Origin: Corynebacterium kroppenstedtii
Lineage (GTDB): Bacteria > Actinomycetota > Actinomycetes > Mycobacteriales > Mycobacteriaceae
Length of the DNA stretch: 64,000 nt
Direction of reading: 5' to 3'
NCBI RefSeq assembly: GCF_016894245.1
Contig: NZ_CP069792.1
Span: forward strand, 2,232,001 to 2,296,000
Of this stretch, positions 17,173-27,262 are shown piece by piece. A program made the position numbers and the translations under genes. Below the pieces are notes generated by a model, which had not been told where the DNA came from, did not search any database, and saw only the letters and a list, made by a program, of their open reading frames with translations. Within the stretch, counting starts at the first letter, position 1; each line of letters starts with the position of its first letter.

Positions 17173-18966
17173 ATGTCATCCTCACGTCCTTTTGCCCGAC
17201 CAGTCACTCGCCGGACATTCTTAACGACAGTGGGCGCGGCCGTCACAGCACTTGGAGCTGCCGGAGTAGCCGGAAGCCTCAGCGGCTGTTCGCGTGGCTC
17301 AGGCGGTGGAGGCAATGACACCGTGTCAACAAAGAACGTCTCGAACAAAACGGACGTTATTGGTGACGATCCCACGGGCACCAAGACGAGTTCGACATTC
17401 CTGGACTCAGCAAAAGCCGCCGTGGTCACTGGACCCAACGCCGACTCCGCGACACGCGCACGGGCCTGCAACCTGGCCGCCAGCGCTGGAGTTCCGGTTT
17501 TCCTCATCGACGCGACTAACGAGGACGACTCCCGTAAGGACATTGAATCTGAACTTGATCGATTGGGAGTCGACGACATCGTCACCCTCAAAGGCGATTC
17601 TCTAGGCTCGCTGTCTTCGTCGGCGAAAACTCACGAAACGACGCCTGATTCGTGGCCAGATGGGCTCGACAAAGGTCATTACTGCTTTCATGACCTTGTG
17701 ATTATTCCGGACGCCCCCATTGAAGGCGACGGATCCGGGACTGCGCCGGCAGCGGCTGCCAGTGCGGCGGCGAGCACATCGAGTACCACAAGCTCGTCGA
17801 AACCGTCAGCGAGCGCCAAAAAGAGCACGAGCAGCAGCGCACCGAGTACTCCAAATCTTCCCACCACATCTGATGGTGCACCGTACACTCCCCGCCCGGT
17901 ACTCACAGCGCCGTGGAACCCGGACAGCAAAGCGGACAAAGAGCCTGACTCTGATGGACACGTGTTCGTCGCTCCCGACACAAGCCCCGCGAGTTTCACT
18001 AACGCATCTGTGGCCGGCCGAAACGTCGTCCGACTCCCCGCAGCTGACCCACGCGCTACTCACGAGTCGATAGAGATCGTCAAAAAGGACGACCATGTCA
18101 TTGCCTTGGGCGAATTGTTCGGCGACAAGGACACGCTCTCTCGTCGTATAGACAAAGCCAAGAGCATTGACAAAGAACAGCCAGGCGGAGGTGGCCTCGT
18201 TACGCCTGGACGGCATATCGTTGCCCTCTACGGATCCACCGACGGACCTGATCTCGGGTGTCTCGGGGAACAAGGAAAAGATGCGTCCGTCGCCCGGGCG
18301 AAGAAAATGGCCAAGAGCTACGAAGCATTCACGGACCAGCCTGTGATCCCGGCGTTCGAACTCATCGTAACCGTCGCATCGTCGGAACCAGAAAAGGACA
18401 ATTCCTATAGCCGCTTCATCGATTCTGAAACCGTCGAGCCATGGATTGATGCTATTAACAAGGCCGGCGGGTATGCGGTCATTGATCTCCAGCCTGGACG
18501 CATGACTCTTCTGGAACAGGCAAAGAAATACGAGAAGCTGCTCAAGAGACCATATGTCGGGCTCGCCCTCGACCCCGAGTGGCGTCTCTACGGTAACGAA
18601 TTGCCCATGGAGCAAATCGGTCACGTCGATGCCCAGGAAATTAATGACGTCGTAAAGTGGCTGGATAAGCTCACTGAGGACAACAAACTGCCACAAAAGC
18701 CCCTGGTCGTTCACCAGTTCAAGGTTCATATGATTCGTAACCGCGACAAAATGATCCCTGGTACCGATAATATTGCGATGGTTATCCATATCGATGGCCA
18801 TGGATCGCAGTCCATCAAGCTAGATACCTGGCATGTTATCCAGCAAGACTTGAATCCGAAGATCAGCCTGGGGTGGAAGAACTTCTACGATGAGGACAAA
18901 CCTATGCTCGATCCAAAGGACACGATGGCCATTAAACCCCGCCCAGACTTCATCAGCTATCAGTAA
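17173..18966 (+). CDS. Tat-exported lipoprotein with conserved C-terminal domain of unknown function
   Basis: Starts with a twin-arginine signal (VTRRTFLTTVG) running into a lipobox (SLSGC, Cys near residue 38), so it should be exported folded and lipid-anchored outside. Residues 75-145 resemble a single cell-wall-binding-type alpha/beta repeat (AAVVTGPNADSATRARA, LDRLGVDDIVTLKGD). About 185-235 is an Ala/Ser/Lys-rich flexible linker. The C-terminal 270 residues form a domain I recall as widespread in actinobacteria (HIVALYGSTDGPDLGCLGEQG, VIDLQPGRMTLLEQAKKYE, VGLALDPEWRL, KPLVVHQFKV, VIHIDGHG), suggestive of a TIM-barrel hydrolase with acidic residues in ALDPEW, but no activity is known to me. 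The start has an AGGAG site. It is flanked by terminators or long gaps and is probably expressed alone. Confidence 0.8.
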   Translation: MSSSRPFARPVTRRTFLTTVGAAVTALGAAGVAGSLSGCSRGSGGGGNDTVSTKNVSNKTDVIGDDPTGTKTSSTFLDSAKAAVVTGPNADSATRARACNLAASAGVPVFLIDATNEDDSRKDIESELDRLGVDDIVTLKGDSLGSLSSSAKTHETTPDSWPDGLDKGHYCFHDLVIIPDAPIEGDGSGTAPAAAASAAASTSSTTSSSKPSASAKKSTSSSAPSTPNLPTTSDGAPYTPRPVLTAPWNPDSKADKEPDSDGHVFVAPDTSPASFTNASVAGRNVVRLPAADPRATHESIEIVKKDDHVIALGELFGDKDTLSRRIDKAKSIDKEQPGGGGLVTPGRHIVALYGSTDGPDLGCLGEQGKDASVARAKKMAKSYEAFTDQPVIPAFELIVTVASSEPEKDNSYSRFIDSETVEPWIDAINKAGGYAVIDLQPGRMTLLEQAKKYEKLLKRPYVGLALDPEWRLYGNELPMEQIGHVDAQEINDVVKWLDKLTEDNKLPQKPLVVHQFKVHMIRNRDKMIPGTDNIAMVIHIDGHGSQSIKLDTWHVIQQDLNPKISLGWKNFYDEDKPMLDPKDTMAIKPRPDFISYQ

Positions 18967-19166
18967 TCAGTAGCTATGAGCAAGGTGACCAGGTGTCCCC
19001 GTCGCCGACTCTCTCCTGAATCCCTCAGACGTGTGTGACATCGTCTGGCTCGTGGACAGAGTGACAGATTACTGCCTGACTCTATCAAGCATGGTGCGCC
19101 TACACTGGTAAAGCACATCGCGTCCGATCCGTGGACGGATACGGTCACCAGAAGATGGAGGAAAAA

Positions 19167-20453
19167 GTGAAAAACAATGCAGATATCGAATCCATCGCTC
19201 ATGTCCATACCCCGGGTGCAGCCATCGCGGAGTTACTTGATGCCAATCCGGCCGACCTCAGTTGGCAACACGAGTTCTATACCTGGATGCATTCTCATCC
19301 CGAGTTATCTGAACGCGAAGAACAAACTGCAATTGCCATACGAGAGCGGTTATCTCACTACAATTGCACCGTGTCACGTCCCATAGGTGGACACGGACTT
19401 GTGGCAACGATTTCCAATGGCGAGGGGCCGACGATTCTCTCACGCGCGGATTTCGACGCGCTGCCCGTCACCGAAGATACCGGTGCACCATATGCCTCCA
19501 CTGTTCGTACGACTGGGCGTGATGGCAACGAAACTGGGGTCATGCATGCCTGTGGTCACGACATGCACACGACCGCTTTGCTCGGCGCGGTAGCCATTCT
19601 CGACGCCACACGTCAGCGCTGGTCAGGAACATTCCACGCCCTGTTCCAACCTGCCGAAGAGGTCACCGCTGGCGCCGGCGCTATGATCCGCGATGGCCTT
19701 GCCGACGAGATTTCACGGCCTGACGTCTGCCTGGGCCAACACATTGTGCCTGGAAAAGCCGGCACGATTATGAGTATGCCGGGAGCAGCCCTCGCCGCAT
19801 GTGATTCCATCACGGTCACTATTCATGGAACGAGCGCTCACGCGTCGAGTCCTCATCAATCCGTCGATCCCATTTATGTTGCGGCACACATCATTCTTCG
19901 CTTACAAGGAATCGTTGGACGAGAAGTCGATCCCGGCGAGTTCGCCGTCGTCTCTGTAGGCCAAATCCACGCTGGTAACACAAATAATTCCATCCCGGAC
20001 ACGGCCACCTTGACGTTGAACTGCCGGTTCTACAACACCGACGTGCGCGATCATGTTTATAACGCTATCGAACGAGTGATCCGCGCCGAGTGCGAAGCAT
20101 CCGGGTGCCCGGGCGAGCCTGACATCACGTACTGGGCTCACGGTGAACTGACTGACAATGACCCCGCCGTGTTTTCCCATGTCCGTGAGACATTCGATGC
20201 CGTCTTTGGGGATTCCTCTGTTGATGCTGAGCGGTGGACGGCATCGGAGGACTTTTCTGAGATACCGCGACACTTTGATGTCCCCTATTTGTTCTGGACT
20301 GCCGGCATCACCCCGGATGAACAGTGGGAGAAGCGCGACGAGACGCCCGTCCCCGCCAACCATATGGCGACGTTCCTCCCCGATCTCTCGACTATTTCGT
20401 CGACGACGAAGGCTGCGGCGGCAGCACCTCTGAGCTTCCTTTTCAAGGAGTAG
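19167..20453 (+). CDS. M20-family amidohydrolase (N-acyl amino acid hydrolase type)
   Basis: A zinc-dependent peptidase of the M20D/amidohydrolase group, which deacylates N-acyl amino acids or similar amides in the cytoplasm. Metal-site motifs are visible: SRADFDALPV, MHACGHDMHTTALLGA (Cys and His ligands), FQPAEEVTAGAGAMI, CLGQHIVPG, and the C-terminal ASEDFSEIP followed by NHMATF. A small lid domain lies between (SAHASSPHQSVDPIYVAA). I chose the GTG at 19167 because a GGAGG site ends five bases before it; longer frames from 19131 lack one. The natural substrate is unknown. It ends 35-40 bases before a hairpin shared with the convergent pyk gene. Confidence 0.88.
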   Translation: MKNNADIESIAHVHTPGAAIAELLDANPADLSWQHEFYTWMHSHPELSEREEQTAIAIRERLSHYNCTVSRPIGGHGLVATISNGEGPTILSRADFDALPVTEDTGAPYASTVRTTGRDGNETGVMHACGHDMHTTALLGAVAILDATRQRWSGTFHALFQPAEEVTAGAGAMIRDGLADEISRPDVCLGQHIVPGKAGTIMSMPGAALAACDSITVTIHGTSAHASSPHQSVDPIYVAAHIILRLQGIVGREVDPGEFAVVSVGQIHAGNTNNSIPDTATLTLNCRFYNTDVRDHVYNAIERVIRAECEASGCPGEPDITYWAHGELTDNDPAVFSHVRETFDAVFGDSSVDAERWTASEDFSEIPRHFDVPYLFWTAGITPDEQWEKRDETPVPANHMATFLPDLSTISSTTKAAAAAPLSFLFKE

Positions 20454-20490
20454 AGGTTCACAGGGGCAAGCTGCGAAGGGTTAGACATAG

Positions 20491-20528
20491 AAAAACCGGG
20501 CCGCACACCTAATGGTGCGACCCGGTTT
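20491..20528 (-). terminator. Terminator between the amidohydrolase and pyk
   Basis: Stem AAACCGGG-C-CGCAC / GTGCG-A-CCCGGTTT with one mismatch and an 8-base loop. On the minus strand it is followed by a run of T, fitting pyk, which ends about 75 bases away; it probably also stops plus-strand transcripts. Confidence 0.8.
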
Positions 20529-20602
20529 CGCATTGTGATTGGCACCCATCACCCCCTGCCATCGCGACATCTCGCAATGGTTACGGTGTGGGAACCGAAA
20601 GT

Positions 20603-22030
20603 CTAGCGCTCGTGGCCTTCGAGGTCTTCACCCACCATGTGAACATGAATCATGTTGGTGTTGCCTTCAACCCCGGGAGGAGAACCGGCAGCGATGACGA
20701 CTGTGTCGCCGCGCTCATAACCGTCGATAGCCAGCAGGGCTTTATCGACCTCGGCAACCATCTCGTCGGTCGTCTTGACCTCAGGAGTCAAGAAGGTCTC
20801 CGCACCCCACGTGACAGCCAACTGTGACCGCACTGCTGGGTTCGGGGTGAACACCAACAGCGGGAGGAAGCTGTGGAGACGAGCCACACGACGTGCCGTA
20901 TCGCCTGAACTGGTGAACGCAACAACCGCACGAGCATTCAGGCGCTCGGCAATATCGCGCGCCGCGTACGACACAACGCCACGCTTGGTGCGCGGAACGT
21001 GGCTGAGCGGCGGCACCGTGCCGTCCTGCTCGGCAGCCTTCACGATGCGGGCCATGGTCTTGACGGTTTCTACCGGGTACTTACCGACGGAAATCTCGCC
21101 CGACAGCATGACCGCGTCCGTGCCGTCCAAGACAGCGTTAGCAACGTCGGACGCTTCAGCACGCGTAGGACGTGAATTCGTGATCATGGAATCCAGCATC
21201 TGCGTTGCCACAATGACTGGCTTAGCATTTTCACGAGCAATCTGGATGGCGCGCTTCTGAACCATCGGCACGTCTTCAAGCGGAACCTCGACACCCATAT
21301 CACCACGGGCAATCATGATGGCGTCGAATGCCATAATAATGGGCTCCAAAGCGTCAATGGCTTCAGGCTTCTCCAACTTCGCGATGACTGGAAGTCGACG
21401 GCCTTCCTCGTCCATGATCTTGTGAACGAGCTCAACATCTGCCGGCGAACGGACGAACGACAGAGCGATAACGTCGACACCCAAGCGGAGTGCGAAACGG
21501 AGGTCCTCAATATCTTTTTCAGATAATGCTGGGACGGAAATATCCATGCCAGGAAGGGACACACCCTTGTGGTCTGACACAGGGCCGCCCTCGGTGACCT
21601 CACAGATCACGTCGTTGCCCTCGACTGCCTTGCAGACCAGACCAACTTTGCCATCATCAACAAGGAGGCGATCACCGGGCTTAGCATCCTTGGCGAGATT
21701 CTTGTAGGTCGTGGATACACGATCGTGCGTACCCTCGATCTCGTCAACGGTAATGCGCACCGTTTCGCCGGTTTCCCACATTTCTTCGTGGTTCTTGAAC
21801 CAGCCCAAGCGGATTTTCGGCCCCTGGAGGTCAGCCAAAATCCCAACGGCGTGGCCGGTTTCGTCGGAAGCCTGCCGAACCCATTTGTAGTTCTGTTCAT
21901 GGTCAGCGTGAACGCCATGTGAGCAGTTCAGTCGTGCTACGTCCATTCCCGCGTCAACCAGAGCACGGATCTTCTCCGCACTGGCTACCGCCGGACCCAA
22001 TGTACAAACAATTTTCGTTCTTCTATCCAC
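20603..22030 (-). CDS. pyk: Pyruvate kinase
   Basis: Converts phosphoenolpyruvate and ADP to pyruvate and ATP, the last step of glycolysis. Motifs: RRTKIVCTLGPA at the N-terminus, ARLNCSHG, ILADLQGPKIRLG, the catalytic ALSFVRSPADVE, IAKLEKPEAI (catalytic Lys) and MIARGDMGVEVPLEDVP, then the allosteric C-terminal domain. I chose the GTG at 22030 so that the protein starts VDRRTKIV, as in relatives; a GTG at 22054 would add eight unconserved residues. Neither start has a strong ribosome site, so leaderless translation is possible. It lies downstream of lgt but is separated from it by a terminator. Confidence 0.95.
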   Translation of the reverse strand: MDRRTKIVCTLGPAVASAEKIRALVDAGMDVARLNCSHGVHADHEQNYKWVRQASDETGHAVGILADLQGPKIRLGWFKNHEEMWETGETVRITVDEIEGTHDRVSTTYKNLAKDAKPGDRLLVDDGKVGLVCKAVEGNDVICEVTEGGPVSDHKGVSLPGMDISVPALSEKDIEDLRFALRLGVDVIALSFVRSPADVELVHKIMDEEGRRLPVIAKLEKPEAIDALEPIIMAFDAIMIARGDMGVEVPLEDVPMVQKRAIQIARENAKPVIVATQMLDSMITNSRPTRAEASDVANAVLDGTDAVMLSGEISVGKYPVETVKTMARIVKAAEQDGTVPPLSHVPRTKRGVVSYAARDIAERLNARAVVAFTSSGDTARRVARLHSFLPLLVFTPNPAVRSQLAVTWGAETFLTPEVKTTDEMVAEVDKALLAIDGYERGDTVVIAAGSPPGVEGNTNMIHVHMVGEDLEGHER

Positions 22031-22106
22031 GAGCACCAGGTTAGCCCGCTCCACCCGGATTAGCTACTACAAAACGGTCGAAATAAGCTTTGTAATGCCA
22101 CGGCGA

Positions 22107-22159
22107 AAAACGAAAAAAGTTGGTGACCAGGGAAAATAATTCTTCGACACGGTCACCAA
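22107..22159 (-). terminator. Terminator after lgt
   Basis: Perfect 9-base arms TTGGTGACC and GGTCACCAA, 22-base loop, followed on the minus strand by two T-runs (CTTTTTTCGTTTTT). It ends the trp-lgt transcript and isolates pyk. Confidence 0.75.
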
Positions 22160-22188
22160 AATCACTCTTTTCCCAGATTTATGCCCGA

Positions 22189-23124
22189 TTATGCCCGAAG
22201 TTCTTCGGGTATCTCACGATGATGCGATCGCGTCCACACCAGAAAAATCACTGCGCCTACGAAGCACACGGCCGACGTGAAGGTATTAATCCGGAGCCCA
22301 AACACATGCGTGGCAGTATCAGCCCGCAAGAGCTCAATCCAAAAGCGACCCGCTGTGTACCCGGCAACATACAAGGCAAAAACTCGGCCACCCCCCAACC
22401 TGAACTTGCGGTCAATCCATACGATCAGAGCAGCGATGGCAAAGTTCCACAGCATCTCGTAGAGAAACGTCGGCTGAACAACCGCGATAACGTGGCCGTT
22501 CGAATGCCCCAGAACTGGATCCAAGACACCATGGTCGTCGATGCGCTCGAAAATCTTCAGCCCCCAGGGGAGATCGGTGGGCCGACCATATAATTCCTGG
22601 TTGAACCAGTTTCCTAAGCGCCCAATTCCCTGTGCGACCAAAATCGGTGGAGCCACGGAATCCGCAAACGGAGCAAGCGCTAAGCCCTTCCACCGGAGCA
22701 CCGCCCAGGCGGCCAATCCACCGCCAATGACGGCTCCCCATATTCCTAAGCCGCCGTTGGTGATCTTCCACCAATCTCCTGGTGTTCCATTGGGGCCCCA
22801 ATATGTCCGCCAATCCGTTGCTAAGTGGTAGAACCGCCCGCCGATGATACCTGCAGGGACGGCGGCGAGTGCAACGTCGAGAACCACCTCGCGGTTACCA
22901 CCACGTTCAGCATAGCGACGCTGCGACCACAGAACCGCGACAAGGATTCCCACCAGTATCGATAGGGCATACCCGCGGATCGGAAAACCACCGACCATCC
23001 ACACACCTCGGGAGGGCGACGGAATAGCAGCTAATAGCGTCACATCCGGCGAATGCACATCTACTCCCCCGACACTCGGAGCTCGTCCGTACTGCTGGAC
23101 AATAGCGGTCTGGACGTTAGTCAC
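22189..23124 (-). CDS. lgt: Prolipoprotein diacylglyceryl transferase
   Basis: Attaches diacylglycerol to the lipobox cysteine of preprolipoproteins in the cytoplasmic membrane, the first step of lipoprotein maturation; at least three lipoproteins are encoded in this window. The 311-residue product has about seven hydrophobic segments and the family core GRLGNWFNQELYGRPTDLPW, with FPIRGYALSILVG near the N-terminus and TAGRFWIELLRADTA near the C-terminus. The GTG start overlaps the end of trpA by eight bases, implying co-translation with the trp genes. The same trpA-lgt linkage is seen in mycobacteria. Confidence 0.95.
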   Translation of the reverse strand: MTNVQTAIVQQYGRAPSVGGVDVHSPDVTLLAAIPSPSRGVWMVGGFPIRGYALSILVGILVAVLWSQRRYAERGGNREVVLDVALAAVPAGIIGGRFYHLATDWRTYWGPNGTPGDWWKITNGGLGIWGAVIGGGLAAWAVLRWKGLALAPFADSVAPPILVAQGIGRLGNWFNQELYGRPTDLPWGLKIFERIDDHGVLDPVLGHSNGHVIAVVQPTFLYEMLWNFAIAALIVWIDRKFRLGGGRVFALYVAGYTAGRFWIELLRADTATHVFGLRINTFTSAVCFVGAVIFLVWTRSHHREIPEELRA

Positions 23125-23920
23125 CCCTTACCCCTTCGCTGAGTTCCTTCGCCAATGCCTGGAGTGAGTGGAGCCCATCTTTCGCAGCGCGGATAAGTGC
23201 CGAACCAACAATGACCCCATCGGCATACTGCGCGATCTCTGCGGCTTGTTGCCCATTGCTGACACCCAACCCGACGGCAACGGGAAGACTAGTGTGCTCC
23301 CGCACACGATTCACGAGGTCACGCGCACCGCTGCTTACGGACTCTTGGGCACCCGTAACTCCCATATGCGAGGCTGCGTACACAAAGCCATCACCAGCTC
23401 CCACCGTGAGCGCCATCCGCTCTGGGCTTGTCGATGGGGCCACAAGATAGATAGGCGCCAACCCATACTTGTGACATGCTTCTGCCCAGCGCGCCGATTC
23501 CTCGGGTAAAAGATCAGGAATGATCGTCCCCAATCCTCCCGACTCAGCCAGCTCCTTGGCATACTTTTCCGGCCCATACTGCAAGATTGGATTCCAATAA
23601 CTCATGACAACGCTTCGACCACCTGCATCAGAGATCTTGCGGACAGAGCCTAGTGAATCTTTAACACGAAAACCTGCTTTCAAAGCAGCCATACCGGCTT
23701 CCTGGATGACAGGACCGTCCATCATGGGGTCAGAGAACGGTATCCCGACCTCGATGACGTCGGCATAGTCCGCCAGGCACGCCATCAACTCGTCAGAGTC
23801 GTGCTTCGTCGGGTACCCGGATGGCAGATAACCAATGAACGCAGCTCGCTGCTCACGACGGGCCTGTGCGAAAACGTCGCGAAGGGCCCCTGCGGGGGAA
23901 TCAGAAGACAATGCCACCAT
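23117..23920 (-). CDS. trpA: Tryptophan synthase alpha chain
   Basis: Cleaves indole-3-glycerol phosphate to indole and glyceraldehyde-3-phosphate and passes indole through a tunnel to TrpB. The 267-residue length is normal. Visible motifs are AAFIGYLPSGYP, VIEVGIPFSDPMMDGPVIQEA (catalytic Glu and Asp), and the loop YAASHMGVTGAQES. Also present are VGLGVSNGQQAAE and DGVIVGSAL, the phosphate-binding strands. ATG overlaps the trpB stop as TAATG, and its own stop is overlapped by lgt, so trpB-trpA-lgt are tightly coupled. Confidence 0.97.
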   Translation of the reverse strand: MVALSSDSPAGALRDVFAQARREQRAAFIGYLPSGYPTKHDSDELMACLADYADVIEVGIPFSDPMMDGPVIQEAGMAALKAGFRVKDSLGSVRKISDAGGRSVVMSYWNPILQYGPEKYAKELAESGGLGTIIPDLLPEESARWAEACHKYGLAPIYLVAPSTSPERMALTVGAGDGFVYAASHMGVTGAQESVSSGARDLVNRVREHTSLPVAVGLGVSNGQQAAEIAQYADGVIVGSALIRAAKDGLHSLQALAKELSEGVRGD

Positions 23921-25218
23921 TAGTTCAGCTCCTCCTTGGGTTTCAGGTCAAACCACTTCGCGGCGGTATCTACATCTTTGTCGCCGCGGCCCGATACGTT
24001 AACGATCAGAAGTGGGCCGTCATCTGAATCATGATTCCACCGATCGGCATACGCCTGTGCTGCCGCAAGAGCGTGGGCAGACTCAATAGCAGGAATAATC
24101 CCTTCAGTCTTACACAAGAGCATGAACGCATCCATAGCTTGTGCATCCGTTATAGGAAGGTACTCGGCGCGCCCGACATGATGAAGATACGAGTGCTCCG
24201 GCCCTACTCCCGGGTAATCCAAACCGGCCGAAATGGAGTGCGACTCGATGATTTGCCCATCGTCATCTTCCATCAGTGCGGCATATGAACCTTGGAAGAC
24301 ACCTTCATTGCCCGCGGTAATCGTCGCAGCGTGGCGGCCAGTGCCGACGCCGTCACCCCCCGCTTCAGCACCGATGAGCTGAACAGAAGAGTCGCCAATA
24401 AAGCGGTGAAAAAGACCGATCGCATTCGAGCCACCGCCAACACAAGCGACGACTGCGTCGGGAAGACGGCCTTCCGCCTGCAGGATTTGCTGGCGTGCTT
24501 CGTACCCGATGATTCGCTGGAGGTCCCGAACCATTTGTGGGAACGGATGGGGGCCAGCTGCAGTACCAAAGCAGTAATACGTGTCATCTGCATGCGATAC
24601 CCAAAAACGCATTGCTTCGTTGATGGCATCTTTAAGAGTCTGGGAACCGATGGTGACAGCTGTGACCTCGGCCCCCAGTAAACGCATACGCGCAATATTT
24701 AGGGCTTGACGCCGTGCATCCACGGCCCCCATGTAGATGTGGCACTCTAAACCGAGCAATGCACATGCCGTAGCAGTTGCAACACCATGCTGGCCTGCAC
24801 CCGTCTCAGCGATGACACGCTTCTTCCCCATGCGTTGAGCCAACAACACTTGGCCGAGAACGTTATTAATCTTGTGAGACCCGGTGTGGTTTAGGTCCTC
24901 CCGCTTTAAATACACCCGAGCATGGATAGCGTCGGAAAAGCGCGAAGCATAATACAGTGGCGATGGCCGACCCGAATAATGGAAATGTAGGTCATTCAAC
25001 TGCTCGATATACTCAGGGTCAGTTTTCGCCTTATTCCACGCGTCGGTGACTTCGGTAATAACCCCCATGAGGGCTTCCGGAATATACCGGCCACCATACT
25101 CGCCCCAATGACCACGATCATCGGGCTCAGTCGATGTCGTCTCAGCGAACACATCGGCGATAGTAGGCAGATCACTATACAGATTGCGATGAACTGATTC
25201 TGAGTTATTCACGCACAC
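23920..25218 (-). CDS. trpB: Tryptophan synthase beta chain
   Basis: PLP enzyme that joins indole and serine to make tryptophan. The 432-residue product shows [17 protein letters not shown] at the N-terminus, the Schiff-base lysine in [14 protein letters not shown], and [19 protein letters not shown]. The phosphate-cup glycines are in [12 protein letters not shown], and [16 protein letters not shown] follows. The GTG at 25218 has an AAGG site seven bases upstream; a second GTG two codons on is possible. The trpC stop is 48 bases upstream, and trpA overlaps its stop by one base. It has the usual length with a slightly long N-terminus. Confidence 0.97.
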   Translation of the reverse strand: MCVNNSESVHRNLYSDLPTIADVFAETTSTEPDDRGHWGEYGGRYIPEALMGVITEVTDAWNKAKTDPEYIEQLNDLHFHYSGRPSPLYYASRFSDAIHARVYLKREDLNHTGSHKINNVLGQVLLAQRMGKKRVIAETGAGQHGVATATACALLGLECHIYMGAVDARRQALNIARMRLLGAEVTAVTIGSQTLKDAINEAMRFWVSHADDTYYCFGTAAGPHPFPQMVRDLQRIIGYEARQQILQAEGRLPDAVVACVGGGSNAIGLFHRFIGDSSVQLIGAEAGGDGVGTGRHAATITAGNEGVFQGSYAALMEDDDGQIIESHSISAGLDYPGVGPEHSYLHHVGRAEYLPITDAQAMDAFMLLCKTEGIIPAIESAHALAAAQAYADRWNHDSDDGPLLIVNVSGRGDKDVDTAAKWFDLKPKEELN

Positions 25219-25266
25219 CAGTGTGCCTTATCACTCGCATAGACACTGCATCCGGGTGCTGGCAGA

Positions 25267-26082
25267 TTACTCAGAGAGATTCTTCGGACATGCCGGATGG
25301 ATGCCCGCCGCGACCAAACTTTTGCATGCCAACCCGGGATTACCTGCAGTAACTAGCCCCTCGCCTACCAAGACCGCATCTGCACCGGCACCAGCGTAAG
25401 CCAGCAAATCATTACGATCTTTCACCCCCGATTCAGCGACCTTAATCACATCCGACGGCAAACCCGGCGCGATAGTGCCGAACACGGAGGTGTCCACATC
25501 GAGTGTTTTAAGGTTACGCGCATTCACTCCCACGACTTTTGCACCTGCAGCGATGGCGCGCTCCGCTTCCTCTTCGGTGTGTACTTCAACGATGGCAGTC
25601 ATCCCTAGGGACTCTGTGCGGTCGAGAAGTGACTCGAGCTGAGGCTGCTGCAGTGCTGCCACGATGAGAAGAATGAGGTCCGCACCATGCACACGAGCTT
25701 CATGAATCTGGTAAGGGGTGACGACGAAATCCTTCCGAAGAACAGGGATATCAACGGCTGCTCGTACTGCATCCAGGTCATCCAAGCTGCCTTTGAAGCG
25801 TCGTTCTTCAGTGAGACAGGAAATAACTCTGGCACCATTGGCTTCATATTGCCTAGCAAGTTCAGCTGGCTCAGGGATCCGTGCCAAGCTGCCTTTAGAT
25901 GGGCTTGCCCTTTTCACTTCGGCGATAACTCCCACACCCGGGGCAGACAATGCAGAAATGGCATCGCGAGGAGCGGGAGTGTCATGCGACTGCGCTTTAA
26001 TGTCCGCAAAACTAACGCGAGCTTCACGGGTTGCAAGATCGTCTAAGACGCCATCGACGATAGTGTCTAAAACCGAACTCAT
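25267..26082 (-). CDS. trpC: Indole-3-glycerol phosphate synthase
   Basis: Closes the indole ring, turning the ribulose derivative CdRP into indole-3-glycerol phosphate. The 271-residue protein is a single TrpC domain: [14 protein letters not shown] (catalytic Lys), [50 protein letters not shown] and AESGVKDR are in the usual order. There is no C-terminal TrpF domain, unlike the TrpCF fusions of several corynebacteria, and no separate trpF appears nearby; see priA. The 219 bases upstream, before the membrane protein gene, may hold a promoter but show no clear attenuator. Confidence 0.96.
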   Translation of the reverse strand: MSSVLDTIVDGVLDDLATREARVSFADIKAQSHDTPAPRDAISALSAPGVGVIAEVKRASPSKGSLARIPEPAELARQYEANGARVISCLTEERRFKGSLDDLDAVRAAVDIPVLRKDFVVTPYQIHEARVHGADLILLIVAALQQPQLESLLDRTESLGMTAIVEVHTEEEAERAIAAGAKVVGVNARNLKTLDVDTSVFGTIAPGLPSDVIKVAESGVKDRNDLLAYAGAGADAVLVGEGLVTAGNPGLACKSLVAAGIHPACPKNLSE

Positions 26083-26301
26083 CTTCGACTCCTAGGCCCG
26101 TGTTACAGCGGTGTACTTAATCCTAAAGGCACCATTGACTGGCGCATAAATCGGCGCGATGGCACCTGTCTGACATTCCCCGCAGATGTGGACTTTAGTT
26201 GTGCTGCCCATGACATTGTGCAGCAGGATAGCGCGTAACACTAACGCAGTTGTACAGCAACTATGTGCTGATCACCGGACACGCCTCTGCCCATAATCTG
26301 G

Positions 26302-27093
26302 CTACTTCTTTTTATGACGCCGAGCTACATCAACCGCATCATCTTGCGTTGGATCAACCCCCGCATCCATTGCATCCCACAGCACGCGCCCCGATTCTCT
26401 ATCATTCTCAAGATCCGTTGCCAGGGAATCGCGCCGGGCTGAGGTGGTGTCGTATTTACTTCCTTTAACGGTATCCACTCCTGGCCATAGGAACAGGATG
26501 ATTGCGCCCGCGATGGTGATGACGGACGCTATGAGGGCCAGGATGACCGCAATTGTATGAACATCAACTCCCGTAACGACGGCCCACTCGGTCAAGGTCT
26601 GCGGATCATTCTTCTTTTGTGTTGCCTGACCATTAACAAGGAGATTTCGCGCACGTGTCGCATTTGGTGAGCTAAGGAGCACATTGAGGGGGGTCCATAA
26701 GGAAGCGGCACCGATTACCGCCGATATTGCTGCTAGTATCCGCCGGCCTGTTCTCTTAAGAACCAGGGTGGCAAGACATGCTGCAATGAGGGCAATAGCG
26801 ATGGCGTCAGTGCTGGGGGCCCATGTGGATCCGGCCAAGGTGCGGGTCACTTCACCTTGTTTATCATCGCTGGCATGGACGGTCATCCAGGTCATGCGGG
26901 ATGTTCCACCGATAGCCACTGCCCCAATCGCAACCAGGGTTAGGCCTATCCACCGTCGCTTAGTTTGGAAAGAACTCGTGGTGTCCGGATCCATCGGCAT
27001 CGTGCTTACATCGTTATCGGTCGGGTCTGACGCGACTTCTTCTGACGCGATCGGTGCCGCTGCATCGTCCCGACGCGAGTCATGTGAACCCAT
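26302..27093 (-). CDS. Tryptophan-biosynthesis-associated membrane protein
   Basis: Belongs to the actinobacterial family of small membrane proteins found between trpE and trpC (the Mycobacterium Rv1610 position). The 263-residue product has a hydrophilic N-terminus (1-45), four hydrophobic segments (RRWIGLTLVAIGAVAIGGTS, AIAIALIAACLATLVLK, ILAAISAVIGAASLW, TIAVILALIASVITIAGAII), the family TWMTV-like motif SRMTWMTVHA, and a charged C-terminal tail. Molecular function is unknown; membership rests on position, topology and the TWMT motif. It lies between trpC and the hisF-hisI-trpE fusion on the same strand, about 170 bases after the latter. Confidence 0.8.
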   Translation of the reverse strand: MGSHDSRRDDAAAPIASEEVASDPTDNDVSTMPMDPDTTSSFQTKRRWIGLTLVAIGAVAIGGTSRMTWMTVHASDDKQGEVTRTLAGSTWAPSTDAIAIALIAACLATLVLKRTGRRILAAISAVIGAASLWTPLNVLLSSPNATRARNLLVNGQATQKKNDPQTLTEWAVVTGVDVHTIAVILALIASVITIAGAIILFLWPGVDTVKGSKYDTTSARRDSLATDLENDRESGRVLWDAMDAGVDPTQDDAVDVARRHKKK

Positions 27094-27262
27094 TGTCCAT
27101 TCTCCCTAACATCACTGCACTCGTTTCCTAGCGTCTTCGTATCCGCCCTGTGTGTCATCGAGTGCCCACCACGTGATAAACAGGCTACTCAGCGCGTAGC
27201 GTCATCACTCGTGGATACTCACACTCAAACACGGCCAATCCGGAATTCGGGCGGGCGACAAC

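Noticed and set aside
26083..26301. Trp attenuator between the membrane protein and trpC
   Set aside because: No short leader peptide with Trp codons and no terminator/antiterminator pair could be made out.
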